DNA of 10,621 nucleotides from Marine Group II euryarchaeote MED-G33 (GTDB lineage Archaea > Thermoplasmatota > Poseidoniia > Poseidoniales > Thalassarchaeaceae): positions 1-10,621 of the forward strand of contig CATISE010000100.1 of NCBI GenBank assembly GCA_949538655.1, in the 5' to 3' direction. Each line of letters begins with the position of its first letter. Positions within the stretch are counted from its first letter, which is position 1. The translations under genes and the position numbers were made by a program. Shown in pieces: positions 1-7,208 of this stretch. The notes under the pieces are model-generated. The model was not told the DNA's origin, did not search any database, and was given only the letters and a program-made list of their open reading frames with translations.

Positions 1-79
1 CTGGCATTGGAGGGGGTGCTGGCATGGCTGGCATTGGAGGGGGTGCTGGCATGGCTGGCATTGGAGGGGGTGCTGGCAT
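1..79. repeat. 27-bp perfect tandem repeat, about three copies
   Basis: The unit ctggcattggagggggtgct plus ggcatgg occurs at 1-27 and 28-54, and a third copy at 55-79 agrees over its first 25 bases. The unit is a multiple of three and, on the minus strand, encodes nine residues (PAMPAPPPM register) within the proline-rich protein. The copies are identical at DNA level, which points to recent expansion or homogenisation by slippage. The array begins at the window edge, so the true copy number is unknown. Confidence 0.9.
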
Positions 80-265
80 CTCAGGCATGGGGGGTGGGGG
101 ACTCATTCCAGGCATCGGTGGAGGCGGTGGTAAATCACCTGCTGCAGGCATAGGAGGGGGGATTGGAACACCAGGTGGAGCCTCCATTTTGGGGGGCGGA
201 GGAAGGTTTACCGAACCTGGCATAGGAGGTGGAGGAAGTGTAGGATTCTCTTCTTCATCAGACAT
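1..265 (-). CDS. Proline-rich low-complexity protein (partial, N-terminal 88 residues)
   Basis: Reading the minus strand from the ATG at 265 gives an open frame of 88 codons with no stop before the left edge, so the C-terminus is missing. The protein begins MSDEEENPTLPPPPMPG and continues as Pro/Met/Ala/Gly-rich sequence with PPPP and PPPMP blocks, ending in repeats of PAPPPMPAM. An acidic start followed by polyproline II-type sequence suggests a disordered linker or scaffold region; any folded domain would lie beyond the edge. No signal peptide or membrane segment is visible. It lies 89 bp downstream of priS on the same strand and may share its transcript. The same frame is open, without an ATG, back through the gap into priS; two GTG codons lie at 272-277, so a slightly earlier start cannot be excluded. 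I do not recognise the family. The opposite strand also reads open (Gly-rich), a by-product of the repeat composition. Confidence 0.72.
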   Translation of the reverse strand, partial: MSDEEENPTLPPPPMPGSVNLPPPPKMEAPPGVPIPPPMPAAGDLPPPPPMPGMSPPPPMPEMPAPPPMPAMPAPPPMPAMPAPPPMP

Positions 266-332
266 GCTCCGCACCACTGTAACTACGTTGACACTGCATT
301 TGCCTTTAACGTATGCTGCGCTAGTCCTTCCA

Positions 333-349
333 CACCAACGTAGTTGGTG
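333..349. repeat. Perfect inverted repeat just downstream of priS
   Basis: caccaac (333-339) and gttggtg (343-349) are exact inverted repeats with a 3-base spacer, 6 bases past the priS stop codon. On the minus strand this could form a short hairpin in the priS / proline-rich gene interval. No T-run follows, so it does not look like a classical terminator. It could be a processing or attenuation site, or chance. Confidence 0.4.
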
Positions 350-354
350 GCGAT

Positions 355-1593
355 TTATGCGATTGGTTCAGCCCACTTTTTTAGGATCAAAAATGTTGCA
401 GTGGCTTCATCAACATTGTAGGTTTCCCCCTCATTCAATTGACCTTCACTGTTACCGATCCGATATATTACATCTGATTTGATCGCCTTCACTTTGACAT
501 CAGGTGAACCCATATTCCAAGGGACAGCTTCAGTCAGTGGATCGAAAGCATTTCCAGCATTTGGATCTAATCGTTCTAGGGGAAATTCGACGACCTTCAT
601 GCCAGACTTGCCATGAAGACTTGTTGGCCATCGTATGACACGTTTCAAATCAATCGTAACGACCTCATCTGTTTCACCCGCATTGCCCAAAACTACAGAC
701 CGATCACCTTTGACCAATTCCAAGAAAATATTGTCATATTCCCCACCACCTTTCTTGCCACCAAAAACAGGTTTGAGTTCACCAGTGCTAAATCCATCGA
801 TGAGTCGACCACGGCGACCTTGATCTTGGACTTTCTCAGCGATGGCTTGGATTGATTTGATTCCACAACTGCGTACCCTACATCCTGGTGTACCGATTCT
901 CGAATCTATAATCGCCTTGAGTTCTTTCATCGAACTCCGACCTTGTGAATCATCATTCGCAACATGATCAAGTTTGTTTAGCACTGAATCAACACCCGAA
1001 ACGATTCGTCTTTTCCAAGCACAATCTGGACCATCCATCAATACCCCTACATCAACACCTTCTCCCTTGATATGAGATACGATTTCACGTCTGGCTTGTG
1101 AATCCAATTCCCAAATATCTGGTGAACGATAATGCAAGTGGAATCCACGGTGTCCTGAGAATGTGACTTGTAGATATTTTTCATCGAAACCAAATTCAGG
1201 TTCTAGGAAGTCATTCCATAACTGATGGGCTTGTTCCTGAATGACATGTATCATGGTAGGAAAGTCACCATCTGTGACACCAGGCAAGTGATCCCCATCC
1301 AAATCGAAAATGAGATCGGACCCTTGGAGGCCCTTTTCTTTCATCAAACGTTGGTTAGGGTCACGGTAGTATGCAGTTGAATAAAAGCAACTTTTTGGTA
1401 TTTTCCTGATGACATGGGCCATTAATTCGTTGGGTTTACGAAAACCACGATGCCTTTCAGGTGGACGATCGTCGAATCCATCAAACATCCATTCACGTGT
1501 ACGTAGTCTTGGTGGATACCACATATCATCGATTTTACAATTCTTGTAATACTCACCGAACTTGAATGCGTATCGAGCCCAGCCAACAGACAT
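355..1593 (-). CDS. priS: DNA primase small (catalytic) subunit PriS
   Basis: Catalytic subunit of the archaeal/eukaryotic-type primase, which with PriL makes primers for replication in the cytoplasm. From the ATG at 1593 it is 412 residues, the upper part of the archaeal range. The hallmark motifs are visible in order: the metal-binding DLD at residues 97-99 (within LIFDLDGDH), the nucleotide-binding SGHRGFHLH at 146-154, and VTIDLKRVIRWPTSLHGKSG ending at 331, where D315 is the expected third catalytic carboxylate. In most relatives a zinc knuckle of Cys/His residues follows the DxD motif; here the stretch after HLPG has no cysteine, so the knuckle appears lost. The C-terminal ~60 residues form a small alpha/beta tail of unknown role. 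A TTG codon directly precedes the ATG; the ATG is preferred. It lies between a small zinc-finger gene (about 47 bp upstream) and a proline-rich gene (89 bp downstream), probably one transcript. The PriL gene is not in the window. Confidence 0.95.
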   Translation of the reverse strand: MSVGWARYAFKFGEYYKNCKIDDMWYPPRLRTREWMFDGFDDRPPERHRGFRKPNELMAHVIRKIPKSCFYSTAYYRDPNQRLMKEKGLQGSDLIFDLDGDHLPGVTDGDFPTMIHVIQEQAHQLWNDFLEPEFGFDEKYLQVTFSGHRGFHLHYRSPDIWELDSQARREIVSHIKGEGVDVGVLMDGPDCAWKRRIVSGVDSVLNKLDHVANDDSQGRSSMKELKAIIDSRIGTPGCRVRSCGIKSIQAIAEKVQDQGRRGRLIDGFSTGELKPVFGGKKGGGEYDNIFLELVKGDRSVVLGNAGETDEVVTIDLKRVIRWPTSLHGKSGMKVVEFPLERLDPNAGNAFDPLTEAVPWNMGSPDVKVKAIKSDVIYRIGNSEGQLNEGETYNVDEATATFLILKKWAEPIA

Positions 1594-1640
1594 CAAGTCA
1601 CCAAATGTGTTGTGAGCACGGAGGCTATTGAATTCAACGC

Positions 1641-1844
1641 TTAGGACATTCGCAAGCCAGGATTTGAATCCGAGTCTGTAGAGGTATCAGCACCAGTCAG
1701 TTTGACGTAACAGTCCCAACAGACATAACGCTCGTCAATAGTACAAGATTCACCGAATGTCATCAATGTACCACATGAATCACAAACAGGGCCCAATTGA
1801 CCCTTGGAAATAGCCAATCTCGACTTGTCTACCATATGCTTCAT
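1641..1844 (-). CDS. Small zinc-finger protein (CxxC...CxxC), function unknown
   Basis: A 67-residue protein with a zinc-finger pattern: C21-x2-C24, C34, and C42-x2-C45 (GPVCDSCGTLM ... ERYVCWDCYVKL), that is, two CxxC knuckles with one extra cysteine between them. This fits a treble-clef or zinc-ribbon fold; the C-terminus is short, acidic and Ser/Thr-rich. The frame extends upstream to a GTG at 1886 (81 residues), but the ATG at 1844 is preferred because conserved-looking sequence starts there and a TATA-like stretch lies about 24 bases upstream, where a leaderless archaeal transcript would have it. A second ATG follows at 1835. It precedes priS on the same strand by about 47 bp, so a role in replication or transcription is plausible but is inference from context only. 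It is divergent from mqnD. Confidence 0.62.
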   Translation of the reverse strand: MKHMVDKSRLAISKGQLGPVCDSCGTLMTFGESCTIDERYVCWDCYVKLTGADTSTDSDSNPGLRMS

Positions 1845-1862
1845 CTTTCCCAATGGAGGCCG

Positions 1863-1872
1863 GCTAATAAGG
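1863..1872. promoter_or_regulatory. Candidate TATA element between the zinc-finger gene and mqnD
   Basis: The AT-rich ggctaataag sits in a GC-richer gap and is the only TATA-like stretch there. On the minus strand it reads cttattagcc, about 24 bases before the ATG at 1844, suiting a leaderless zinc-finger/priS transcript. On the plus strand it would place a start site near 1894, about 45 bases before the mqnD ATG. It is a weak match to the archaeal consensus, so both assignments are tentative. Confidence 0.3.
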
Positions 1873-1937
1873 GCGCTGTTGAACACTTGAGTTCTTCACG
1901 CCGAATCTGTCAAATGGGCAACGCTGCACGGAGTGCC

Positions 1938-2801
1938 ATGGTAGACGATGATGCTTTGCAGACTATTCGTGTAGGACACTCTCCTGACCCAGATGATGCT
2001 TTCATGTTTCACGCCCTGACAACGGGGGCCTTCCCCACACCAGGATACAGGTTTGAACATGTTTTACTGGATATTGAAACACTGAACCAGAAGGCCCTGA
2101 AAGGCGAATATGAAGTGAGTGCAGTCAGTATTCATGCCTACCCCGAGATTAGCGAACAGTACGCACTAATGAATTGTGGAGCCTCAATGGGTGAAGGATA
2201 TGGGCCTATGTTGGTTACTAACAAGGATATCAGTCTTGAAGAGGCCTGTCGTGGAACAATTGCAGTCCCTGGTCTCAAAACCAGTGCATATCTTGCACTC
2301 AATTTGGCTTGTGGAGATGTTGACATTGCAGTTGTGCCATTTGACGAAATTATCCCCCGAATACAGTCTGGTGAATTCGCTTCCGGTGTGATCATTCATG
2401 AGGGGCAGTTAACTTGGGCAGATGAAGGCATGAACTTGCTCTTGGATCTAGGTGTATGGTGGAATGAAAATAATGACGGATGGCCACTTCCATTGGGTGG
2501 TAATGTAGTTCGACGTGACCTTGGCGTAGAGGCATGTAAACAAATTTCAGAATGGGTCAAGATGTCGATTGAACACAGTATCAAAGAGCCAGAGGCTGCA
2601 TTGGAATTTGCCATTCAATGGGGTCGTGGAATTGATGAACAAACAAATTCTAAATTCGTTCAGATGTATGTCAATGAACGCACAATTGATTATGGTGATG
2701 ATGGCCGTTCTAGCATTAGGAAATTTCTTACTGATGCTCAAAATATTGGTATGGTTGATGAGAATTTTAAGCCAGAAGACATTGATTTCATTGGCCATTG
2801 A
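1938..2801 (+). CDS. mqnD: 1,4-dihydroxy-6-naphthoate synthase MqnD (futalosine menaquinone pathway)
   Basis: MqnD cleaves cyclic dehypoxanthinyl futalosine to release 1,4-dihydroxy-6-naphthoate, the naphthoquinone precursor of menaquinone. It is a soluble enzyme with a periplasmic-binding-protein-like two-lobe fold. Visible family motifs (numbered from the chosen start): VGHSPDPDDAF near 12-22, VSIHAY at 63-68, GASMGEGYGP at 81-90, IAVPGLKTSAYLAL at about 108-121, VIIHEGQLTWADEG at about 151-164, whose histidine (H154) corresponds to the residue proposed as catalytic in the family, and LPLGGNVVRR at 184-193. The 287-residue length is normal. The ATG at 1938 is chosen because GGAG lies 4 bases upstream and the family's first strand (IRVGHSP) starts about nine residues in; an ATG at 1914 would add eight residues. 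Its pathway partners mqnE and mqnA are about 3 kb away on the opposite strand. The next plus-strand gene follows after 64 bp, so the two may be cotranscribed. Confidence 0.93.
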   Translation: MVDDDALQTIRVGHSPDPDDAFMFHALTTGAFPTPGYRFEHVLLDIETLNQKALKGEYEVSAVSIHAYPEISEQYALMNCGASMGEGYGPMLVTNKDISLEEACRGTIAVPGLKTSAYLALNLACGDVDIAVVPFDEIIPRIQSGEFASGVIIHEGQLTWADEGMNLLLDLGVWWNENNDGWPLPLGGNVVRRDLGVEACKQISEWVKMSIEHSIKEPEAALEFAIQWGRGIDEQTNSKFVQMYVNERTIDYGDDGRSSIRKFLTDAQNIGMVDENFKPEDIDFIGH

Positions 2802-2865
2802 TTTAATCCCCATTACTGGAGAAATCTAGCGCAATGCCTTTGAATGGCGTCTCCTACCAACTATC

Positions 2866-5178
2866 GTGGCTAGTGCAGTCTTGAACAAACGCGGTTCCTG
2901 CAGTTTCCTGCTTATTTTATCGATGGTTTTAGTCACATTCACACCTTTTGCATCAGCCTACAGTGGGATGGCTTGGGCAGGAGCGGGCAAATCAGAATAT
3001 GGATATGGTAGTGCAGTTGCATTCAGCCCAAATGGAGATCTTCTAGCGAGTGCACATGAATCAACCGTGATGATTGTAGATGTGACTACAAAAAATACGA
3101 TGCAAAATTTCCATGTTGATTTCTTCGTACAATCACTGGATTTCACTTCTGATGCGCGATTTTTATTGATTGGAATGGAAAGTTTGCTCCCCAATACACC
3201 CGCAACAGTCGTCTATGAATTGGTGGACGGTGAATATGTACGTGCAATGCATACTGAAAATGGAATCAATGTAGACAGAATCAGTATATCACCGAGTGAC
3301 AATTCATTTGCAACTGCGACCGAAGAAGGAGACATTGCTGAATGGAAAATCAATGAGGGCACGGGATCTAACCTGGATTTACTACATACCTATCCAACGC
3401 CACATTCTGGAGACATATCATGTCTTGATCATTCCACAGATGGCAACCATCTATTGAGTGGTTCTAGTGATGGCATTGTTATTCTCTGGAACCGTACTGA
3501 TCAAATTGAAATAAATCGTTGGGAGACGAATCACCCAATAACAGACTGTCAATTTTCCAATGATGGATCCATCATGTCTTGGATCGGTGGCGGTTCATTA
3601 TACCTGAGAAATCACGATACTACTCAATCATATTTTGGTCAGTATGACATAAGTCCAAACGGTTCACAGATGTCATTTTTGCCGGGTGATGAGGAAATTG
3701 CAGTATTATCGTCCCAAGTAAATCTCCCTGATTATCGTCGTGTCGATTTCATCGATTACAATACATTACCAATCCAAACATCACGCACTCTTTACTTGGG
3801 TCATAATGCAGTTATGATGGCAATCCACCCATTCGATGAAACCGTTGCCATCTCGACTCAATCCAAGTTAGTGCCATTTTATTCATCATCAATATCCATT
3901 GCAACTGAAATACCAACTACAATGGACACCGATCAGGACAACATACCTGATTCCATAGATTTAGACGACGATGGTGATGGAATTTTGGATGCCTATGACA
4001 ATATATGCGTAGCTGGTACCAATTGTCATTTACAGCCCGATCAGGCCTTTATTCGTCAATTCGACATTTCTATCAATGGCAATAGTATTGTTGCAATTGA
4101 AACGATTCATTTGGATGCTGAACAGAGTTCAAATCTACGCATTTTAGCGGCAACTGCGTTGAATAATAATCACCGAGTGGACAATGATGAATTTGCCCAA
4201 ATACAATATTCAATTTGCTCGGAATATGATGATATAGAAATTATCACAAGGTGGGCGAATTATTTGGAGATAGAGGGCCAAAGTTTCTTTCCAACCTCGG
4301 TACAATGCAGCATTGAATCAGGAGATTTGTATGGAACCATGGACAGTGATCGTGGTACACGAATATCCGTAAGTTGGTTTATCGAGGGTTCGATTCAAAC
4401 TACGGTGAAAGCACCATACAATATTAGCATCCAATCGGGAATGCCTACACCTTCAGCCAGTATTGCACAAAATGTTCACACATTCCCAATACACGTGCAA
4501 ATCGAAGATGTCGGTGGTACGCATGTCAATTACGAAGTATGGAATCGGCGTGATGCTGATTTGAATATACTCGTCGATGTACCTGTGGTCGAAGATCCTA
4601 GTGGTGTAGAATCAGCTATTGATTTGCTAATATCATATTGGTATGTGGTTACTTTCATCGCAATATTCGCAATTTTCATAATTTGGATGGGATTCAGTCG
4701 ATATCAAAATACTGTAGATTTTTCTGAAATGGAAGTAGATGAACACATCGATCGTTTGCCAGACGAAGAGTGGGAGCAAATGGTAGACGATGTGGCTGCA
4801 TGGGATGAAGAGATGGAAGTGGATGTTAAGCATAAAAAACGGCCCACTCCGCCAGCTGCTGTTGCTCGGGACTTACGAAAGAAACCAAAGCCACCCAGCG
4901 CTGTAAAGAAAGACATTGAAAAGAGCAATTCTGGTACTGAAGAATCGAATCAAAAATTAAAACGTACTCGTAAAACACGAGCATCCGGTACAGGCGTAAG
5001 TGATGATTCAGTCGGATTTACGCATCTAATCGATTCGGAAGTCAAAACTAAATCTAAGAAACTAGATGAAGATGAAGACATGACAGATGCGATTGCATTC
5101 ATCACATCACAACAACCTGATTCTAATGGTAAAAAGCGACGCCCAGTTCGCCGTAAGAAGTCAAATAATGATGACTAA
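2866..5178 (+). CDS. Secreted, membrane-anchored WD40-like propeller protein with TSP3-like calcium motifs
   Basis: A 770-residue protein I cannot name. The visible order is: signal peptide 1-31 (basic MASAVLNKRG, hydrophobic core, likely cleavage after FASA); a WD40-like beta-propeller over about 40-345, with blades such as GSAVAFSPNGDLLASA, DISCLDHSTDGNHLLSGSSD followed by GIVILWN, and the degenerate ITDCQFSNDGSIMS; an Asp-rich segment at 354-378 (DTDQDNIPDSIDLDDDGDG) resembling thrombospondin type-3 calcium loops; an extracytoplasmic beta-rich region about 395-575 with four cysteines among C381, C387, C451 and C481; one membrane helix at about 587-609; and a 160-residue cytoplasmic tail that is acidic near the membrane, then Pro/Lys-rich (KKPKPPSAVKKD) and ends very basic (KKRRPVRRKKSNNDD). 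So the propeller faces outside and a charged disordered tail faces inside. The start is GTG at 2866: an in-frame stop at 2827-2829 leaves no upstream ATG, and this start gives a proper signal peptide. It is 64 bp after mqnD and its stop overlaps that of mqnA. A surface binding or sensing role is inference. Confidence 0.85.
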   Translation: MASAVLNKRGSCSFLLILSMVLVTFTPFASAYSGMAWAGAGKSEYGYGSAVAFSPNGDLLASAHESTVMIVDVTTKNTMQNFHVDFFVQSLDFTSDARFLLIGMESLLPNTPATVVYELVDGEYVRAMHTENGINVDRISISPSDNSFATATEEGDIAEWKINEGTGSNLDLLHTYPTPHSGDISCLDHSTDGNHLLSGSSDGIVILWNRTDQIEINRWETNHPITDCQFSNDGSIMSWIGGGSLYLRNHDTTQSYFGQYDISPNGSQMSFLPGDEEIAVLSSQVNLPDYRRVDFIDYNTLPIQTSRTLYLGHNAVMMAIHPFDETVAISTQSKLVPFYSSSISIATEIPTTMDTDQDNIPDSIDLDDDGDGILDAYDNICVAGTNCHLQPDQAFIRQFDISINGNSIVAIETIHLDAEQSSNLRILAATALNNNHRVDNDEFAQIQYSICSEYDDIEIITRWANYLEIEGQSFFPTSVQCSIESGDLYGTMDSDRGTRISVSWFIEGSIQTTVKAPYNISIQSGMPTPSASIAQNVHTFPIHVQIEDVGGTHVNYEVWNRRDADLNILVDVPVVEDPSGVESAIDLLISYWYVVTFIAIFAIFIIWMGFSRYQNTVDFSEMEVDEHIDRLPDEEWEQMVDDVAAWDEEMEVDVKHKKRPTPPAAVARDLRKKPKPPSAVKKDIEKSNSGTEESNQKLKRTRKTRASGTGVSDDSVGFTHLIDSEVKTKSKKLDEDEDMTDAIAFITSQQPDSNGKKRRPVRRKKSNNDD

Positions 5179-5966
5179 ATATCGACTATTTGGTAGTCCG
5201 ATACATCGCACACCTGATTCAGAAAGTGTTTCAGTCCTGCTTCACCGTCTGAATCGAGTCGTAATTTCACTTCCTCAAAATATTGAGTAATACGTTCGTT
5301 ACTGAATCCACTACGTTTAGATGTAGAATCAATGATTGCTTGTCTTTTGACATCAGAATTTTCGTATGATTCTAATTGCCTTTGCAGTAGATTATGTGCT
5401 TGTTTTAACTCATGCACGGGGGCATCACGGTGAGCGGCATAGACAGCAAAAACCATTGGGAAACCTGTCAATTCAAGCCATGTTTTCCCCAAATCCATTC
5501 GAATCAACTCAGGATGACGAGCTGCTTCATCCAATGCTCGATCACCAATCAGCAGTGCTCCATCACATCTTTCTAGCATTTGCCCGAGGTCAGGTCCCAT
5601 ATCTACTGGCCGGGGGTTAAATCCCATCTGCTCCAATATCCACATACACAATTTTCGTGATGTAGCCGAGTCAGTGGGTAGTGCAATATCTCTCATTTGT
5701 GATGGGTCTCGATCACCAAAGAGTAACACGGACCCCACAGTACCGGTAGATGCAATACAAATATCCGGGAGCAATTGCAACTGATCAGAATGCTTTGCAA
5801 AATCCGCCGTTGGAATCGGTGCGATCAAGCAGTCTTTCCTCAAAATATGTCCAGTTAACCATGATGGGGGTGCGGAAAGGACTTCCCAGGGCGGCGGTAA
5901 TTCATGATATAGGGGGTCACAATTCACAAAGGCAACCCTGCCTAAGATTTGGTGCCACCGATTCAT
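5175..5966 (-). CDS. mqnA: Chorismate dehydratase MqnA (futalosine menaquinone pathway)
   Basis: MqnA removes water from chorismate to give 3-[(1-carboxyvinyl)oxy]benzoate, the first committed step of the futalosine route and substrate of MqnE. It is a cytoplasmic protein with a periplasmic-binding-like fold. Family features seen: GRVAFVNCDPLYHEL at 9-23 (the usual G-x-V-x-[YF]-x-N-x-x-PL start), the SAPPSWLTGHI segment at 31-41, IASTGTVGSVLLF at 71-83, GALLIGDRAL at 136-145, and DLGKTWLELTGFPMVFAVY at 158-176. At 263 residues it has the usual length. Its ATG directly abuts the mqnE stop (TAAATG, no gap), so the two are almost certainly cotranscribed and perhaps translationally coupled. Its TAG stop overlaps the TAA stop of the convergent propeller gene, sharing bases 5176-5177. 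Confidence 0.92.
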   Translation of the reverse strand: MNRWHQILGRVAFVNCDPLYHELPPPWEVLSAPPSWLTGHILRKDCLIAPIPTADFAKHSDQLQLLPDICIASTGTVGSVLLFGDRDPSQMRDIALPTDSATSRKLCMWILEQMGFNPRPVDMGPDLGQMLERCDGALLIGDRALDEAARHPELIRMDLGKTWLELTGFPMVFAVYAAHRDAPVHELKQAHNLLQRQLESYENSDVKRQAIIDSTSKRSGFSNERITQYFEEVKLRLDSDGEAGLKHFLNQVCDVSDYQIVDI

Positions 5967-7190
5967 TTACTCACCCACTGAACTCGTTACTGGCAATCGG
6001 ATACCCATATCTCGATCATCATCATCGAATCGTCGGAACTTAGTATAATTCGAATTCCTCTGTACAGGCATCCCCTTCGCTTCCAAAATAAACTTGGTCA
6101 ATTCTGATTTAGAATACCCAACAATTGAATCGGAACCAGCCTCATGCATGATTTCCTCATGCCCAACAGTTCCATCAAAATCATCAGCTCCATGGTGAAG
6201 TGCCAGTTCTGACAAACGATCACCAATATTCATTCGATAGGCCTTAATGTGGGGTATATTATCTAACATTAACCTGGAAATAGCAATCATTCGAAGTACT
6301 TCACTCCCACTTGCCAATTGAGCTTCAGGTAATCTCGAGTTATCTGGAAGATATGGGTAAGGTACAAAGCACTGGAAACCACCGGTTTCATCCTGTAACG
6401 CTCGCAATTTACACAGGTGTGCAATTCTTTGCTCAACTGATTCAATCGTACCAAACAACATCGTACAGTTGGTAGGCATGCCGACTGAATGTGCATCCCT
6501 ATGAATTGAAATGTACTCATCACTCGATTCCTTGCCATTGCAAATCACATTCCGAACATCATCATCAAGGATTTCAGCACCACCGCCTGGTAGTGAATCG
6601 AGCCCGCTCTTGTTCAGTCTCGATAAGAGGGCGTATGGACTGATTCCACTCAATTCTGCGATGTGTTTAACCTCGACCGCTGAAAGTGATTTGACGTGTA
6701 TGTGTGGGTATGCATTCTTCACCTGTGAAAAAAGTGATTCGTAATAGTCAACATCCCACTCAGGATGTAATCCACCCACAGTATGGACTTCATCGATCAT
6801 TGACTCATATGGGCGAATCCTTTCGATAAATTCGTCTATACTTAGAGCATAGGCATCCTTAGCCCTTGGACCACGCCTGAATGCACAAAACTTGCACGCT
6901 AAAGTACAGATATTGGTTTGATTCACATGTAGGTTTGAATTGAAGAATACCTGATCACCGAATCGTGCTTGCTTGCATGCTGTGGCAAGGGTTGCTACAA
7001 CACTGAGGTTTGGATAATTCCACAGCTCTACACCCTGCTCCAATGTGATGTGTTTTCCGCTGCGCAACGATTCCACGATATCTCTCAACACGGGTTCGAA
7101 ATAATCACTAGGTGGTAGTAATTCGTCAATTCGTGTAAGCCAATCCTCGTTGACACCGCAGGTCGAAATATCAGAAGCCCAAGATTTCAT
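5967..7190 (-). CDS. mqnE: Aminofutalosine synthase MqnE (radical SAM)
   Basis: MqnE is a radical SAM enzyme that adds the adenosyl radical from SAM to the MqnA product, giving 6-amino-6-deoxyfutalosine. The 4Fe-4S cluster motif is C95-x3-C99-x2-C102 (NICTLACKFCAF). MqnE and MqnC are paralogues; here VGGLHPEW (138-145) and SLPGGGAEI (199-207) are the MqnE forms, whereas MqnC usually has GGLNP and SLPGAGAEI. LQDETGGFQCFVPYPYLPDN (265-284) and the C-terminal ADDFDGTVGHEEIMHEAG (335-352) are shared family motifs. At 407 residues it is somewhat longer than typical, mostly through N- and C-terminal extensions. The ATG at 7190 lies 18 bp past the stop of the P-type ATPase, with AGGCGG about 7 bases upstream as a plausible ribosome binding site. 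It abuts mqnA without a gap. Confidence 0.9.
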   Translation of the reverse strand: MKSWASDISTCGVNEDWLTRIDELLPPSDYFEPVLRDIVESLRSGKHITLEQGVELWNYPNLSVVATLATACKQARFGDQVFFNSNLHVNQTNICTLACKFCAFRRGPRAKDAYALSIDEFIERIRPYESMIDEVHTVGGLHPEWDVDYYESLFSQVKNAYPHIHVKSLSAVEVKHIAELSGISPYALLSRLNKSGLDSLPGGGAEILDDDVRNVICNGKESSDEYISIHRDAHSVGMPTNCTMLFGTIESVEQRIAHLCKLRALQDETGGFQCFVPYPYLPDNSRLPEAQLASGSEVLRMIAISRLMLDNIPHIKAYRMNIGDRLSELALHHGADDFDGTVGHEEIMHEAGSDSIVGYSKSELTKFILEAKGMPVQRNSNYTKFRRFDDDDRDMGIRLPVTSSVGE

Positions 7191-7208
7191 ACGTTTACCG
7201 CCTGGAGA

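Noticed and set aside
1..81. CRISPR-like array
   Set aside because: The 27-bp units are directly adjacent with no unique spacers and encode a regular peptide repeat, so this is a coding tandem repeat.
266..354. tRNA or small RNA gene in the priS / proline-rich gap
   Set aside because: No cloverleaf, anticodon stem or CCA-like end could be fitted; only one 7-bp hairpin is present.
24..482. Glycine-rich open frame on the plus strand (MAGIGGGAG...)
   Set aside because: It is the complement of the proline-rich minus-strand gene. It continues past the repeats into the 3' end of priS with no family resemblance, and the minus-strand reading has a sensible acidic start.
2802..2865. Promoter between mqnD and the propeller gene
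   Set aside because: No convincing TATA-like element at the right distance from the GTG at 2866, so no site is claimed.
5967..7190. Assignment as MqnC (dehypoxanthine futalosine cyclase)
   Set aside because: The GGLHPEW and SLPGGGAEI motifs are those of the paralogue MqnE.
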